Source of the DNA: CAYZJD01 sp964478455
GTDB lineage: Bacteria > Acidobacteriota > Terriglobia > Bryobacterales > Bryobacteraceae
Reading direction: 5' to 3'
Length of the DNA stretch: 9,358 nt
NCBI GenBank assembly: GCA_964478455.1
Contig: CAYZJD010000170.1
Coordinates: 1-9,358 of the forward strand
This document shows, piece by piece, positions 1 to 6,955 of this stretch. The translations under genes and the position numbers were made by a program. The notes beneath the pieces were generated by a model. It ran no database searches and was not told the DNA's origin. It saw only the letters and a list, made by a program, of their open reading frames with translations. How positions within the stretch are numbered: position 1 is the stretch's first letter; each line of letters begins with the position of its first letter.

Positions 1-1
1 C

Positions 2-1174
2 TGGCTGGACATGGCGCGGAGAAGCGCGCGGGCGGCGCTGGCGCTCGAGGCGCGCGGCATCTGCATGCGCGACATCCTGACGGAGGCTTCGCTGCGCAAC
101 GCGCTCGTGACGCACGCGGCTTTCGGAGGATCGACCAACCTGATCCTGCACCTGGCCGCGGTAGCGCACGCCGCGGGGCTGCGACGGCCCACGGTCGAGG
201 ATTGGACGGAAGTGAACCGGCGCGTGCCGCGGCTGGTGGACGTGCTGCCGAACGGGCCGCGAAACCATCCGACGGCGCAGGTGTTCCTGGCAGGCGGGGT
301 CCCGGAAGTGATGCTGCACCTGCGGCGTGCCGGGTTGCTGGAACTGGACGCGCTGACCGTGTCCGGCGAGACGCTCGGCAGGATACTCGACTGGTGGGAG
401 ACATCGGAGCGCCGCGCGCGGCTGCGGGCGCTTCTCAAGGAGCGCGACGGCGTCGATCCGGAGGATGTGATCATGGCGCCGGAGCCGGCGGCAAAGCGCG
501 GGCTCACCTCGACGGTCTGCTTTCCAAGGGGCAACCTGGCGCCGCAGGGTTCGGTGGTGAAGAGCACGGCCATCGATCCGAGCGTGGTGGACGCGGACGG
601 CGTGTATCGGAAGGGGGGGCCCGCGCGCGTGTTCACCTCCGAAGTTGCGGCCATGGCGGCGATCAAGAATCACGAGATCCGCGAAGGGGACGTGCTGGTG
701 CTGGCGGGGCGCGGGCCGATGGGCTCGGGCATGGAGGAGACCTACCAGGTCACCTCGGCGCTCAAGTACCTTGATTTCGGCAAGCACGTAGCGGTGGTGA
801 CCGACGCGCGCTTCAGCGGCGTCTCCACCGGCGCCTGCATCGGGCACGTGTCGCCGGAGGCGCTCGCCGGCGGCCCGATCGGTAAGCTGCGGGACGGGGA
901 CCTGATCGAGATCGTGATCGACCGCAAGCGCATGGAAGGCTCCGTGGACCTCATCGGAGCAGACGGGAGGATCTTCGGCCCGGAGGAGGGCGCGCGGGTG
1001 CTGGCGTCACGGCAGCCCCGCGAGGACCTGGCGCCCGACCCTAACCTTCCGAATGACACCCGGTTGTGGGCGGCGCTTCAGGAGGTGAGCGGCGGGGCCT
1101 GGGGTGGCGGCGTCTACGACGTAGAGGCGATTCTACAGGCGCTCGAAGCGGGCAGGAAGGCGTTGGCGAAATAG
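2..1174 (+). CDS. YjhG/YagF-type D-xylonate dehydratase (IlvD/Edd family), 5'-truncated by window
   Basis: This is the C-terminal 390 residues of an Fe-S dependent sugar-acid dehydratase; the family converts D-xylonate to 2-keto-3-deoxy-xylonate by removing water in the cytoplasm. The reading frame is open to the window edge, and the residues before the first ATG (position 11) already align with E. coli YjhG from memory (W-x3-AR-x-SARAAL), so that ATG is not the start. Shared blocks include HAAFGGSTNL, RVPRLV-x-VLPNGP, AGGVPEVMLHLR, KSTAIDPS, GMEETYQVTSALK, DARFSGVSTGACIGH, PEALAGGPIGKLR and the C-terminal DPxLPxDTRLWA/VSGG. These match YjhG/YagF better than IlvD (branched-chain) or Edd (phosphogluconate). 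YjhG is about 655 residues, so roughly 265 residues, including the Fe-S cysteines, lie upstream of the window. The exact substrate (xylonate or another aldonate) is inferred. The stop is TAG at 1172-1174. The upstream neighbours that would show a pentose pathway are not visible. Confidence 0.87.
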   Translation, partial: WLDMARRSARAALALEARGICMRDILTEASLRNALVTHAAFGGSTNLILHLAAVAHAAGLRRPTVEDWTEVNRRVPRLVDVLPNGPRNHPTAQVFLAGGVPEVMLHLRRAGLLELDALTVSGETLGRILDWWETSERRARLRALLKERDGVDPEDVIMAPEPAAKRGLTSTVCFPRGNLAPQGSVVKSTAIDPSVVDADGVYRKGGPARVFTSEVAAMAAIKNHEIREGDVLVLAGRGPMGSGMEETYQVTSALKYLDFGKHVAVVTDARFSGVSTGACIGHVSPEALAGGPIGKLRDGDLIEIVIDRKRMEGSVDLIGADGRIFGPEEGARVLASRQPREDLAPDPNLPNDTRLWAALQEVSGGAWGGGVYDVEAILQALEAGRKALAK

Positions 1175-1258
1175 CAGGGCGACCGGCGACTACAGAGCCC
1201 GCGTGGCGAGCGGTGTGGGAACGGGGCCTGTTTTGGCAGTGTAGACTGTTGGAGAATC
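1175..1258. other. Intergenic spacer between dehydratase and PRTase genes
   Basis: This 84-bp gap lies between two same-strand genes. I see no inverted repeat followed by a T-run and no well-spaced -35/-10 pair. A TTGGCA (1234-1239) occurs, but no -10 sits at normal spacing from it. The drop in GC begins in the second half of this gap. Confidence 0.4.
1251..1254 (+). promoter_or_regulatory. Ribosome binding site supporting the GTG start at 1259
   Basis: GGAG ends 4 nt before the GTG at 1259. It is the only purine-rich Shine-Dalgarno-like stretch near the start of the PRTase gene. It favours this start over the internal GTG at 1465, which only restarts the frame after the frameshift. Confidence 0.5.
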
Positions 1259-1854
1259 GTGGCCGTAGAAATCCATCCACGGAAGCTGCCGGGAGTGTGG
1301 GCCGGAGGTTACTCTTTGGACCTTCAAACGAGCGGCAGCACTTTTCTGGGGTATAACGAATACGGCCATCCCGAGTTCGACACGAGGCGGCCACCGCTGG
1401 GAGACCTGGTGTATCGCCTCAAGTACCGAGGGACCGGTCAGCCCTGCTGCCGATCGTTGAGACCGTGGTTGAATTCCTGCGTGGGTGGCGAATCGAGGTG
1501 GATGCACTCGTGCCTGTGCCGCCTTCGAACACCTCCAGGAAGAGCCAGCCGGTCTTGGAGATCTCACGTCGGATCTCCAAGGAGATCGGCGTGCTGCTGT
1601 GTGAAGCGTGCGTGACGAAGGTGAAGAGCACGGGTGAATTGAAGAACGTGTTCGAATACAAGAAGAGGGCGGCAGTTCTGAAGGATGCTTTCGCGGTAAA
1701 TCGAAGCCTCACCGAGGGCAAGCGGCTCTTGCTGTTCGACGACCTGTATCGGTCCGGTGCGACGGCGACCGCTGTCGCCCGCGCACTCGTTTCTGACGGA
1801 GCGGCGCTGGCCGTGTTCCTTCTGACTCTCACCCGAACGCGGAGCAAGTTATGA
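1259..1854 (+). pseudogene. ComF-like phosphoribosyltransferase, split by a one-base frameshift
   Basis: Two overlapping frames encode one protein. The first runs from GTG 1259 (GVWAGGYSLDL... to LKYRG, ending at 1432). The second continues with DRSALLPIVETVVEFL from 1432 and ends at TGA 1852-1854. Joining them gives 198 residues and restores the ComF-family signature LKYRGD. The change equals loss of one G from a presumed GGGG at 1430-1432. The PRPP-binding loop is FDDLYRSGAT, residues about 160-169 of the repaired protein, with the two acidic residues and the GAT turn typical of type I phosphoribosyltransferases. VDALVPVPPS is the usual preceding strand. Unlike ComFC it has no N-terminal four-cysteine zinc ribbon. 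The next gene overlaps by ATGA, so the pair is co-translated. Composition is low in GC (30/60 at 1621-1680 against 47/60 at 841-900). Whether the frameshift is real or a sequencing error cannot be decided here. The substrate base is unknown. Confidence 0.8.
1841..1844 (+). promoter_or_regulatory. Ribosome binding site of the SLOG-like gene
   Basis: GGAG lies inside the last codons of the PRTase gene, 6 nt before the ATG at 1851. Together with the ATGA start/stop overlap it fixes the start and implies translational coupling. Confidence 0.6.
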
Positions 1855-2393
1855 CGACCGTCTTCATCGGGGGATCGCGAGCAGTATCGAGGCTAAACGC
1901 GGTCATTCGGGAACGGCTCGATGATCTCATGAACCGCGGCTGCCACATCTTCATCGGGGATGCGAACGGCGCCGACAAGGCGGTCCAGAAGCACTTCGCG
2001 GACCACGGCTACGAAAATGTAACCGTCTTCTGCACGGAAACTTGCCGGAACAATGTCGGCAACTGGCCGGTTCGAAGGATTCGGCCGGAATCGAGCAGAC
2101 GAGATTTCTCGTACTACGCCGCGAAGGATATTGCTATGGCCCGGGAGGCCAGGTGCGGAGTTATGCTTTGGGACGGCCGAAGCAAGGGCACGTTCCACAA
2201 CATCCTCAACTTGATCGGGGCAGGCAAAAAGACGCTTGTTTACCTCGCTCCGGAAAAGGCCTTCTACAAGCTCGCCAAAGAGCAGGATCTCGAAGCTCTG
2301 TTCGCGCGTTACAGTCTGCGGGAGATCGAGCGTGCCCGGACCGCTCTGGGCACCTTGCCTTGGGAAGAGCACCTGCCACTCCATAGTTCGTAG
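1851..2393 (+). CDS. SLOG / DUF2493-like Rossmann-fold protein
   Basis: This 180-residue cytoplasmic protein has no signal peptide or membrane segment. The N-terminus (VFIGGSR, residues 4-10) is a beta strand plus glycine turn. GDANGADKAVQ (about 36-46) matches the G-D-A-x-G-A-D signature of DUF2493/YspA-like members of the SLOG superfamily, followed by a strand in VTVF. A later strand plus helix, MLWDGRSKGTFHNI, occupies the place of the SLOG phosphate-binding GT loop, and KTLVYLAP forms the last strand. SLOG domains (DprA, LOG, YspA) bind nucleotides or nucleotide-derived ligands; LOG enzymes release cytokinin bases from nucleotides. The ligand and activity here are unknown. The start is fixed by an RBS and a 4-nt overlap with the PRTase gene, which points to a joint nucleotide-related role. 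It shares the lower GC of that gene (31/60 at 2221-2280). The fold assignment is fairly secure; the function is inference. Confidence 0.78.
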   Translation: MTTVFIGGSRAVSRLNAVIRERLDDLMNRGCHIFIGDANGADKAVQKHFADHGYENVTVFCTETCRNNVGNWPVRRIRPESSRRDFSYYAAKDIAMAREARCGVMLWDGRSKGTFHNILNLIGAGKKTLVYLAPEKAFYKLAKEQDLEALFARYSLREIERARTALGTLPWEEHLPLHSS

Positions 2394-2490
2394 CTGAACC
2401 CCCGCGACCGCTCCAAGGGGGGCGCCGAAAAAGGCAAAGCCTGCGTCTGAAAGCCCCGTGGACACGGCGGCGATCCGTTCCCCCGCAGGG
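2394..2490. other. Convergent intergenic gap
   Basis: This 97-bp stretch separates the stop codons of converging genes. It would be expected to hold a bidirectional terminator, but I see only a weak CCGT/ACGG hairpin near 2455-2467 with no T-run on either strand. No small ORF with a ribosome site is evident. Confidence 0.4.
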
Positions 2491-3591
2491 CTACGGCGCC
2501 CCGGCTTCGCACTTGCAGCGGCGCTGGCACAGCGGGCAAAAGTACTTCCCGCAAGCGGAGCAGGGCGCCCAGCACTCCTTGCAGAGACAGTGAGCGGTGT
2601 CGCACAAGAACAACGGGTGAGCCTGGCCCAGGCAGTGCTCGCAGGAAACGGGTTCCAGCAGCCGCAAGAGTGAATTCCAGTGGAGGCCGAGCGTGCGTTC
2701 GGTCTTTTTGCGGATCAGCCGCACCGTGATTTCGCGCACTGGAAGCCTGACAGCCAGAACGTCTGCCCTGTCGATCCGAATGCGGAGCGAGTACTTCCGG
2801 ACGAGGTCCTCGAGCTTGGCTTTTCGATCGAGCTCGGTCGAGTGCAGGCGGCTTCGCTCCTTTTCCAACGCGCCGCGATCCTCCGGATGCTTCGTTTGCC
2901 GCTGTTCGATCTTCTTTTCGATCTGGGCGAGCAACCGCCGATAGTAGAACTCGATGCGCTCGGCGTCGCGGACCAGGCGGCGGTTTGCAGTCTCTTCCAA
3001 ACCCACGACGAACTTGCGGATTTCCCGCCGGGCGGCTTTCAGGGCGGCCGGGTAGATCCGTGTCAATTCCTCAGGATTGGCCCGGAATGCCGGATCTTCC
3101 TCCAACTGCTCCCGGACGAGACGCAGCAGCACTTCCGGCTGGGCAACCACCGATCGGGCCGTGGAATTCAGGCACACGGTCACAAGGCCGATTGCGCGTT
3201 CGTCGGATTCAACGGTGTACTGGAAAGTGAACACCAAGTAGACCGCCGAACCGGCGGAACTCTCCGAGAAACGGTACACACCGTTCTGCACCACCAGGTC
3301 GCGGCTCAACACGGCCTCATCGTCAAGCGGGAGAACGGGTGGGGGATTCCGCAGCCTGCCTCCGACGATGCGAGGCTTCGCGGGCAGAAGCGCCTCAAGC
3401 CGGTCGAGCCACTCGCCCGGATCGTCCGCGCCGGGACCGGGCGTGAAATTGAGCGAAAGCCAGTCGCCGGCGCCGAGCGTGGCCGCAACATCGGCGGGAA
3501 GCATGGCGCGCAGGACGCTTTCCTGGTCGCTCTCGGCCAGGGCGCCCCGGCTCAGAAGAAGAGCCTGAGCCCATTCGACAATTCCGGCCAT
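2491..3591 (-). CDS. Coiled-coil protein with C-terminal RING-like cysteine cluster, SNF2 partner
   Basis: I do not recognise a named family for this 366-residue protein. Residues 1-100 are mixed, with LSLNFTPGPGADDP in the middle. Residues 104-150 look beta-rich (VYLVFTFQYTV, IGLVTVCLN). Residues about 180-268 are highly charged and helical, a likely coiled coil (ALKAARREIRKF, LLAQIEKKIEQR, ALEKERSRL). Residues 317-361 hold twelve cysteines (317, 320, 330, 335, 337, 340, 344, 347, 352, 355, 359, 361) and His334, in CxxC pairs that must bind zinc. The core HCLCKEC followed by CPLC resembles the middle of a RING finger (H-x2-C-x2-C ... C-x2-C). The ATG lies 3 nt after the stop of the SNF2 gene and has its ribosome site inside that gene, so it is made together with the ATPase and is probably its partner. 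A simple multi-zinc-ribbon is the alternative to RING. No signal peptide is visible, so it should be cytoplasmic. Confidence 0.85.
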   Translation of the reverse strand: MAGIVEWAQALLLSRGALAESDQESVLRAMLPADVAATLGAGDWLSLNFTPGPGADDPGEWLDRLEALLPAKPRIVGGRLRNPPPVLPLDDEAVLSRDLVVQNGVYRFSESSAGSAVYLVFTFQYTVESDERAIGLVTVCLNSTARSVVAQPEVLLRLVREQLEEDPAFRANPEELTRIYPAALKAARREIRKFVVGLEETANRRLVRDAERIEFYYRRLLAQIEKKIEQRQTKHPEDRGALEKERSRLHSTELDRKAKLEDLVRKYSLRIRIDRADVLAVRLPVREITVRLIRKKTERTLGLHWNSLLRLLEPVSCEHCLGQAHPLFLCDTAHCLCKECWAPCSACGKYFCPLCQRRCKCEAGAP

Positions 3592-3594
3592 CCT

Positions 3595-5877
3595 CTACAC
3601 CTCGAAGTAGCGCTGGAACAGTTCCTCGTCCAGCTTCTTGGTTCCCAGGTAGTGCCGCTTTGCTGCGAGGAGCATTTCCCCAAGTTCGTCGAAGGCTTTC
3701 TGGGGCGCGCCGGACCGCCGGCCTGAGATCCAGAGTTGGAGGACGATGTCCGCGAAGTCCCCGGTTTCGGGGAGCGAACCCAGGATCGCGTCCATCTCGC
3801 CGATCACCAGCTCGAACATGTTGACCTTGTCGTGCAGCACGCGGAGCAACTGTTCTTCGATGGTGCCGGCCTGGCAGAAATTGAAAACAAACACCTCGCG
3901 AGATTGGCCGATGCGATGTACGCGTCCCACCCGCTGCTCGAGGCGCATCGGGTTCCACGGCAGATCGAAGTTGATGACGCAGTTGGCGAACTGGAGGTTG
4001 CGGCCCTCGCCGCCGGATCCCGTGGACAGGAGCACGTCGACTTCATCCCGGAATCGCGTGACGGCCGCGTCCTTTTCGGCTCGAGACAGATCGCCGCTGA
4101 AGAGGGAGTAGCGTACGCCGTGGTCCTCACAGACACGGGCGAGATGTTCCAGTGTGGGCAGGAACTCGGTAAAAACAACAACCTTCCCCTCGCGGGCGGC
4201 CAGCACACGGACAAGTTGCTGTCCCTTGCCGCCGACGGGAATCTGCGATGCCCGATCCAGGATGGCCTCCAGTTCCTGGCGATCGCGGCCGCTCAGCCGG
4301 TCCTGTTCGGCCAGAGCACGGCTCGCCGAACGGCAGAGCGCCTGGGGGCTGCTCCCCGCCTGGCGCTGAAGCCATTCCAAAGCGAGATCGGAACGCCCCT
4401 CTTTCCCGTTGCCGCGGTAGCGTTCGGCAACGAATGCCGACACCATTTCGTACAACTCTTCCTCGCCGGGCAAGGGCGGCACGATCACGCTCGCCGCCAG
4501 CCGCGGCGGCAGCCATACGTCGGCAGCGGCGCGCGTATTGCGGATCATGACCTCGGCCAGCAGCGTGCGCAGCCGCTCGGGGTTCTTCGGGGTCTTCGAC
4601 CGTCCGGCGGCGACGTGCGTCTTGCGGAATTCCGGCTCGGTAGCGAGCAAGCCCGGCTTGAGCAAAGTGATGAGGCTGTAAAGCTCGAGGAGGTTGTTCT
4701 CCACGGGCGTGGCCGTGAGCGTCAGGATGAATCTCTTCTGGAGGGAGTTGACCAGTTGCCAGTTGGCGCTGGTGCGGTTTTTCAAACAGTGGGCCTCGTC
4801 CACGATCACCATGTCCCACGGAACGGTGGCCAGGGAGGAGGCGTGGGGCTCCAGGCGGACCATCGCGATGGAGGCCAGGATGAGCGGCTGCCGCTTCCAG
4901 AACTGGTCAGGGTCGCGGCGGAAGTCAGGTCCGTCCGGCAAGACCGGCTCGAAGCCGAATTTCTCCGTCAGCTCTCCTTTCCACTGCTGAACGAGCGACG
5001 GAGGAACCAGGATGAGCGCCCTGCGCACCATGCCTCGGGCCCAGTACTCCTTCAGCACCAGGCAAGCTTCAATCGTCTTGCCTAGCCCGACTTCGTCGGC
5101 GAGCAACGCTCGTCCCTGGAAGTGGCGAAGGACTTTGCGCACGGTTTCGTGCTGGTAGACGTAGCTATCAACGCCGTGCAGAGAAGGCAGGCAGATCAAG
5201 TCTTCAAAGTTCTGCTCCCGCTTCAGTTCAAGGAACCTTCGACGCAGGAAGTAGTCGGAGAGGATCCCCGGTTGCGCGAAGTCGAAATCCGGGGCCGGGG
5301 CCGGCAGAAACTCCACCGCCACCGCCGGCGGTTTTCCCGCGTGTGCCGGAGCTGGAGCGGAAACAGGCGGCTCCGGAATTTGGGGCGCCGGCGGGGGAGT
5401 CCGGGCGGCGTCCGCCTGAAGCTTTGCGGTCACTTCCTTGACCAGCTCAATGGCCGATTCTCGGCATGAGAACCATTCTTTTTTGGGGAAAGAAGCGGTC
5501 TTTGCCAGAAACTCGCGGAACTCGGCGAGGGCCAACTCGTGCTTGCCAAGCTTGGACTGAGCCAGGGCGCAGTTGTATATCAGCCGCGGGTCGGGGTCCT
5601 GCTTCCGCAACAAGCGGAAGTAATACAGTGCGTCTGCATGGTGCCCGGCATCCGAGTGGATCTGCGCAAGCAGGGCCAGGGTGTGGACGTGCTCTGGCCA
5701 GAGGAGCAGGGCCTTCTTCGCGAGCCGCGCGGCTTCCGGCAGGTCGCCTCGCCGATACAACTGGCTCGCCCGCCTATAAAGCGATTCGGCTTCGCTGTGA
5801 TCGAACTCCAGCCTCTTGGCGGCCTCTCGGAGCTTCAGTTGTTTGCGGCGCTGTTCGTCTTTCTTTGGCTTCGGCAC
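3595..5877 (-). CDS. SNF2-family (RapA/HepA-like) ATPase with N-terminal TPR domain
   Basis: The protein is 760 residues and cytoplasmic. Residues about 26-127 form three TPR-like helix pairs, and 156-198 are a Pro/Ala-rich linker. The two RecA lobes of an SNF2 ATPase follow: motif I DEVGLGKT (261-268), Ia ALILVPPS, motif II DEAH (360-363), motif III LTATPVENN (387-395), a variable insert (about 400-545), motif IV VVVFTEF (566-572), motif V STGSGGEGRNLQ (618-629) and motif VI EQRVGRVHRIGQ (647-658). All catalytic motifs look intact. Relatives translocate on DNA and displace bound proteins; RapA recycles RNA polymerase. The open frame continues upstream to 6324, but that part is a shadow of the preceding gene. 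The GTG at 5877 starts MPKPKKDEQRRK, 13 nt after the upstream stop. No clear Shine-Dalgarno precedes it, so coupling is likely. The gene downstream starts 3 nt after its stop. It is not obviously part of a known defence system (no methylase or nuclease nearby). Confidence 0.93.
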   Translation of the reverse strand: MPKPKKDEQRRKQLKLREAAKRLEFDHSEAESLYRRASQLYRRGDLPEAARLAKKALLLWPEHVHTLALLAQIHSDAGHHADALYYFRLLRKQDPDPRLIYNCALAQSKLGKHELALAEFREFLAKTASFPKKEWFSCRESAIELVKEVTAKLQADAARTPPPAPQIPEPPVSAPAPAHAGKPPAVAVEFLPAPAPDFDFAQPGILSDYFLRRRFLELKREQNFEDLICLPSLHGVDSYVYQHETVRKVLRHFQGRALLADEVGLGKTIEACLVLKEYWARGMVRRALILVPPSLVQQWKGELTEKFGFEPVLPDGPDFRRDPDQFWKRQPLILASIAMVRLEPHASSLATVPWDMVIVDEAHCLKNRTSANWQLVNSLQKRFILTLTATPVENNLLELYSLITLLKPGLLATEPEFRKTHVAAGRSKTPKNPERLRTLLAEVMIRNTRAAADVWLPPRLAASVIVPPLPGEEELYEMVSAFVAERYRGNGKEGRSDLALEWLQRQAGSSPQALCRSASRALAEQDRLSGRDRQELEAILDRASQIPVGGKGQQLVRVLAAREGKVVVFTEFLPTLEHLARVCEDHGVRYSLFSGDLSRAEKDAAVTRFRDEVDVLLSTGSGGEGRNLQFANCVINFDLPWNPMRLEQRVGRVHRIGQSREVFVFNFCQAGTIEEQLLRVLHDKVNMFELVIGEMDAILGSLPETGDFADIVLQLWISGRRSGAPQKAFDELGEMLLAAKRHYLGTKKLDEELFQRYFEV
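3598..3603 (-). promoter_or_regulatory. Ribosome binding site of the zinc-cluster gene
   Basis: On the minus strand GAGGTG, coding the last two residues of the SNF2 protein, sits 6 nt upstream of the ATG at 3591. It decides that start and shows that initiation depends on sequence within the upstream gene. Confidence 0.55.
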
Positions 5878-5890
5878 AGCAGAATCAGGA

Positions 5891-6955
5891 TTATCCCATG
5901 GCAGTTGGGAACGGATAATGTGACTGCATCGGTGAAGTTGCGGGCAACTCCGGCAACAGCGCGCGCGGCGTGGTCTTGGCAGGCGGCGGCTTAGGCGGGT
6001 GCTCGTCGTCGTGGCCTTCGTGTGTGAGGGCGTCGATGAGGATCTCAAGCTTCTCGGCGAGCCGCGGGTCGAGTTTCGCGAGGATCGCATGCTGGCGGCG
6101 GGCGGGCGTTCCACGGCCAAGGAGGGCGTAAGAAACGCCGAGGCTGTAATGCGCCTCGGCCCAATCCGGTTTGATGCGGACGGCGTCGCGGAAGGCGGCG
6201 AGCTTGTCCTCAACGCGGCCGAGTTTGCCGTGAGCAAAGCCGGAGTAGAAAGCGGCGGCGGCTGAGCGCGGATCTTTCTCGAGAGCGCCGGCGAAACGGT
6301 CGAGCGCGCCTTCGAAGTCTTCAAGGAATAGCAGCGAAAGACCCTCGCGGTACAGCGACTCGGCCTCCGGCTTCATTCGGCCTGCGTTCCATTCGGCGAT
6401 CGATTTGAGCGGCCCGGGTCCGGGCGCCATGAGCGGCTCGATGGCGGCGGCGAATACCGTGTTCTCCGGCGGCGACTCCCACAGCGCAACACCGGCGACT
6501 TCCCCGGCGGCGTTGAACACCGGCGCGCCGGCCACATTCGGGCCGGCCTTCGCGGTGAGCAGAAAGATGGAGCCGAAGTCGGGCACGCTGCGGACAGCGG
6601 AGACGACGCCCTCGGATCCCGCAACCGAAACGCGCTGTCCTTTTTCGAGCGGCGTCGAAGCCAAGACCGCTGGCGCGACTTCAACGGATGGCGGGAGATC
6701 GACCGCCAGGCGCACAATCTCCGAAGAAACAGATTCCGCCACCACGCCCTTTGCCTCGAAGACGGCGCCGGCTGCGGTTTCCACCCTGGCGGAGGCAGCC
6801 CGGTGCAGGATGTGGCCGCTCGCGAGCAACTGGCCGTCTTTGCTGATGAAGACTGCCGGGCCTCGGGCAAGCTCCTTGCCTCTCGGGTCCCGAGCAACGA
6901 CCGTGACCAGCGAGGATGCGGTCACGCCCAGGGTCAACAACAGCGCGGCCGTCAT
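5891..6955 (-). CDS. Exported trypsin-fold pseudoprotease with C-terminal TPR repeats
   Basis: From the ATG at 6955 the protein is 354 residues. Residues 1-21 (MTAALLLTLGVTASSLVTVVA) form a hydrophobic signal peptide or anchor with few charges. Residues 30-175 resemble a DegP/S1C trypsin domain: GPAVFISKDGQLLASGHIL carries the region of the catalytic histidine (His48). The Asp site is SSEIVRLAV (Glu79 in place of Asp), and the GNSGGP site reads NVAGAP (Ala142 in place of Ser). The domain is therefore predicted to be inactive. Residues about 196-300 are three TPR repeats (SLYREGLSLL, AAFYSGFAHGKLG, AEAHYSLGVSYALLG), followed by a Pro-rich tail (319-354). The frame also opens at 7042, but that start would overlap ileS by 50 nt and put a basic stretch before the signal peptide, so 6955 is preferred; GAGCGG lies just upstream of it. 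Its stop is 13 nt before the SNF2 gene. A binding or scaffold role outside the membrane is inferred. Confidence 0.83.
   Translation of the reverse strand: MTAALLLTLGVTASSLVTVVARDPRGKELARGPAVFISKDGQLLASGHILHRAASARVETAAGAVFEAKGVVAESVSSEIVRLAVDLPPSVEVAPAVLASTPLEKGQRVSVAGSEGVVSAVRSVPDFGSIFLLTAKAGPNVAGAPVFNAAGEVAGVALWESPPENTVFAAAIEPLMAPGPGPLKSIAEWNAGRMKPEAESLYREGLSLLFLEDFEGALDRFAGALEKDPRSAAAAFYSGFAHGKLGRVEDKLAAFRDAVRIKPDWAEAHYSLGVSYALLGRGTPARRQHAILAKLDPRLAEKLEILIDALTHEGHDDEHPPKPPPAKTTPRALLPELPATSPMQSHYPFPTAMG

Noticed and set aside
11..13. ATG as the true start of the dehydratase
   Set aside because: Residues before it align with YjhG and the frame is open to the window edge, so the gene starts upstream.
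1465..1854. Independent 129-residue gene starting at GTG 1465
   Set aside because: It lacks its own ribosome site and begins inside the ComF-like fold; it is the second half of the frameshifted PRTase.
2450..2470. Rho-independent terminator in the convergent gap
   Set aside because: The stem is only about 4 bp and no T-run follows on either strand.
3736..5085. A 449-codon open frame on the plus strand across the SNF2 gene
   Set aside because: It is the antisense of intact SNF2 motifs; its residues show no recognisable family.
5878..6324. N-terminal 149-residue extension of the SNF2 open frame
   Set aside because: It is Ser/Arg/Pro-rich, overlaps the TPR-coding part of the pseudoprotease gene in another frame, and has no family similarity; GTG 5877 is the better start.
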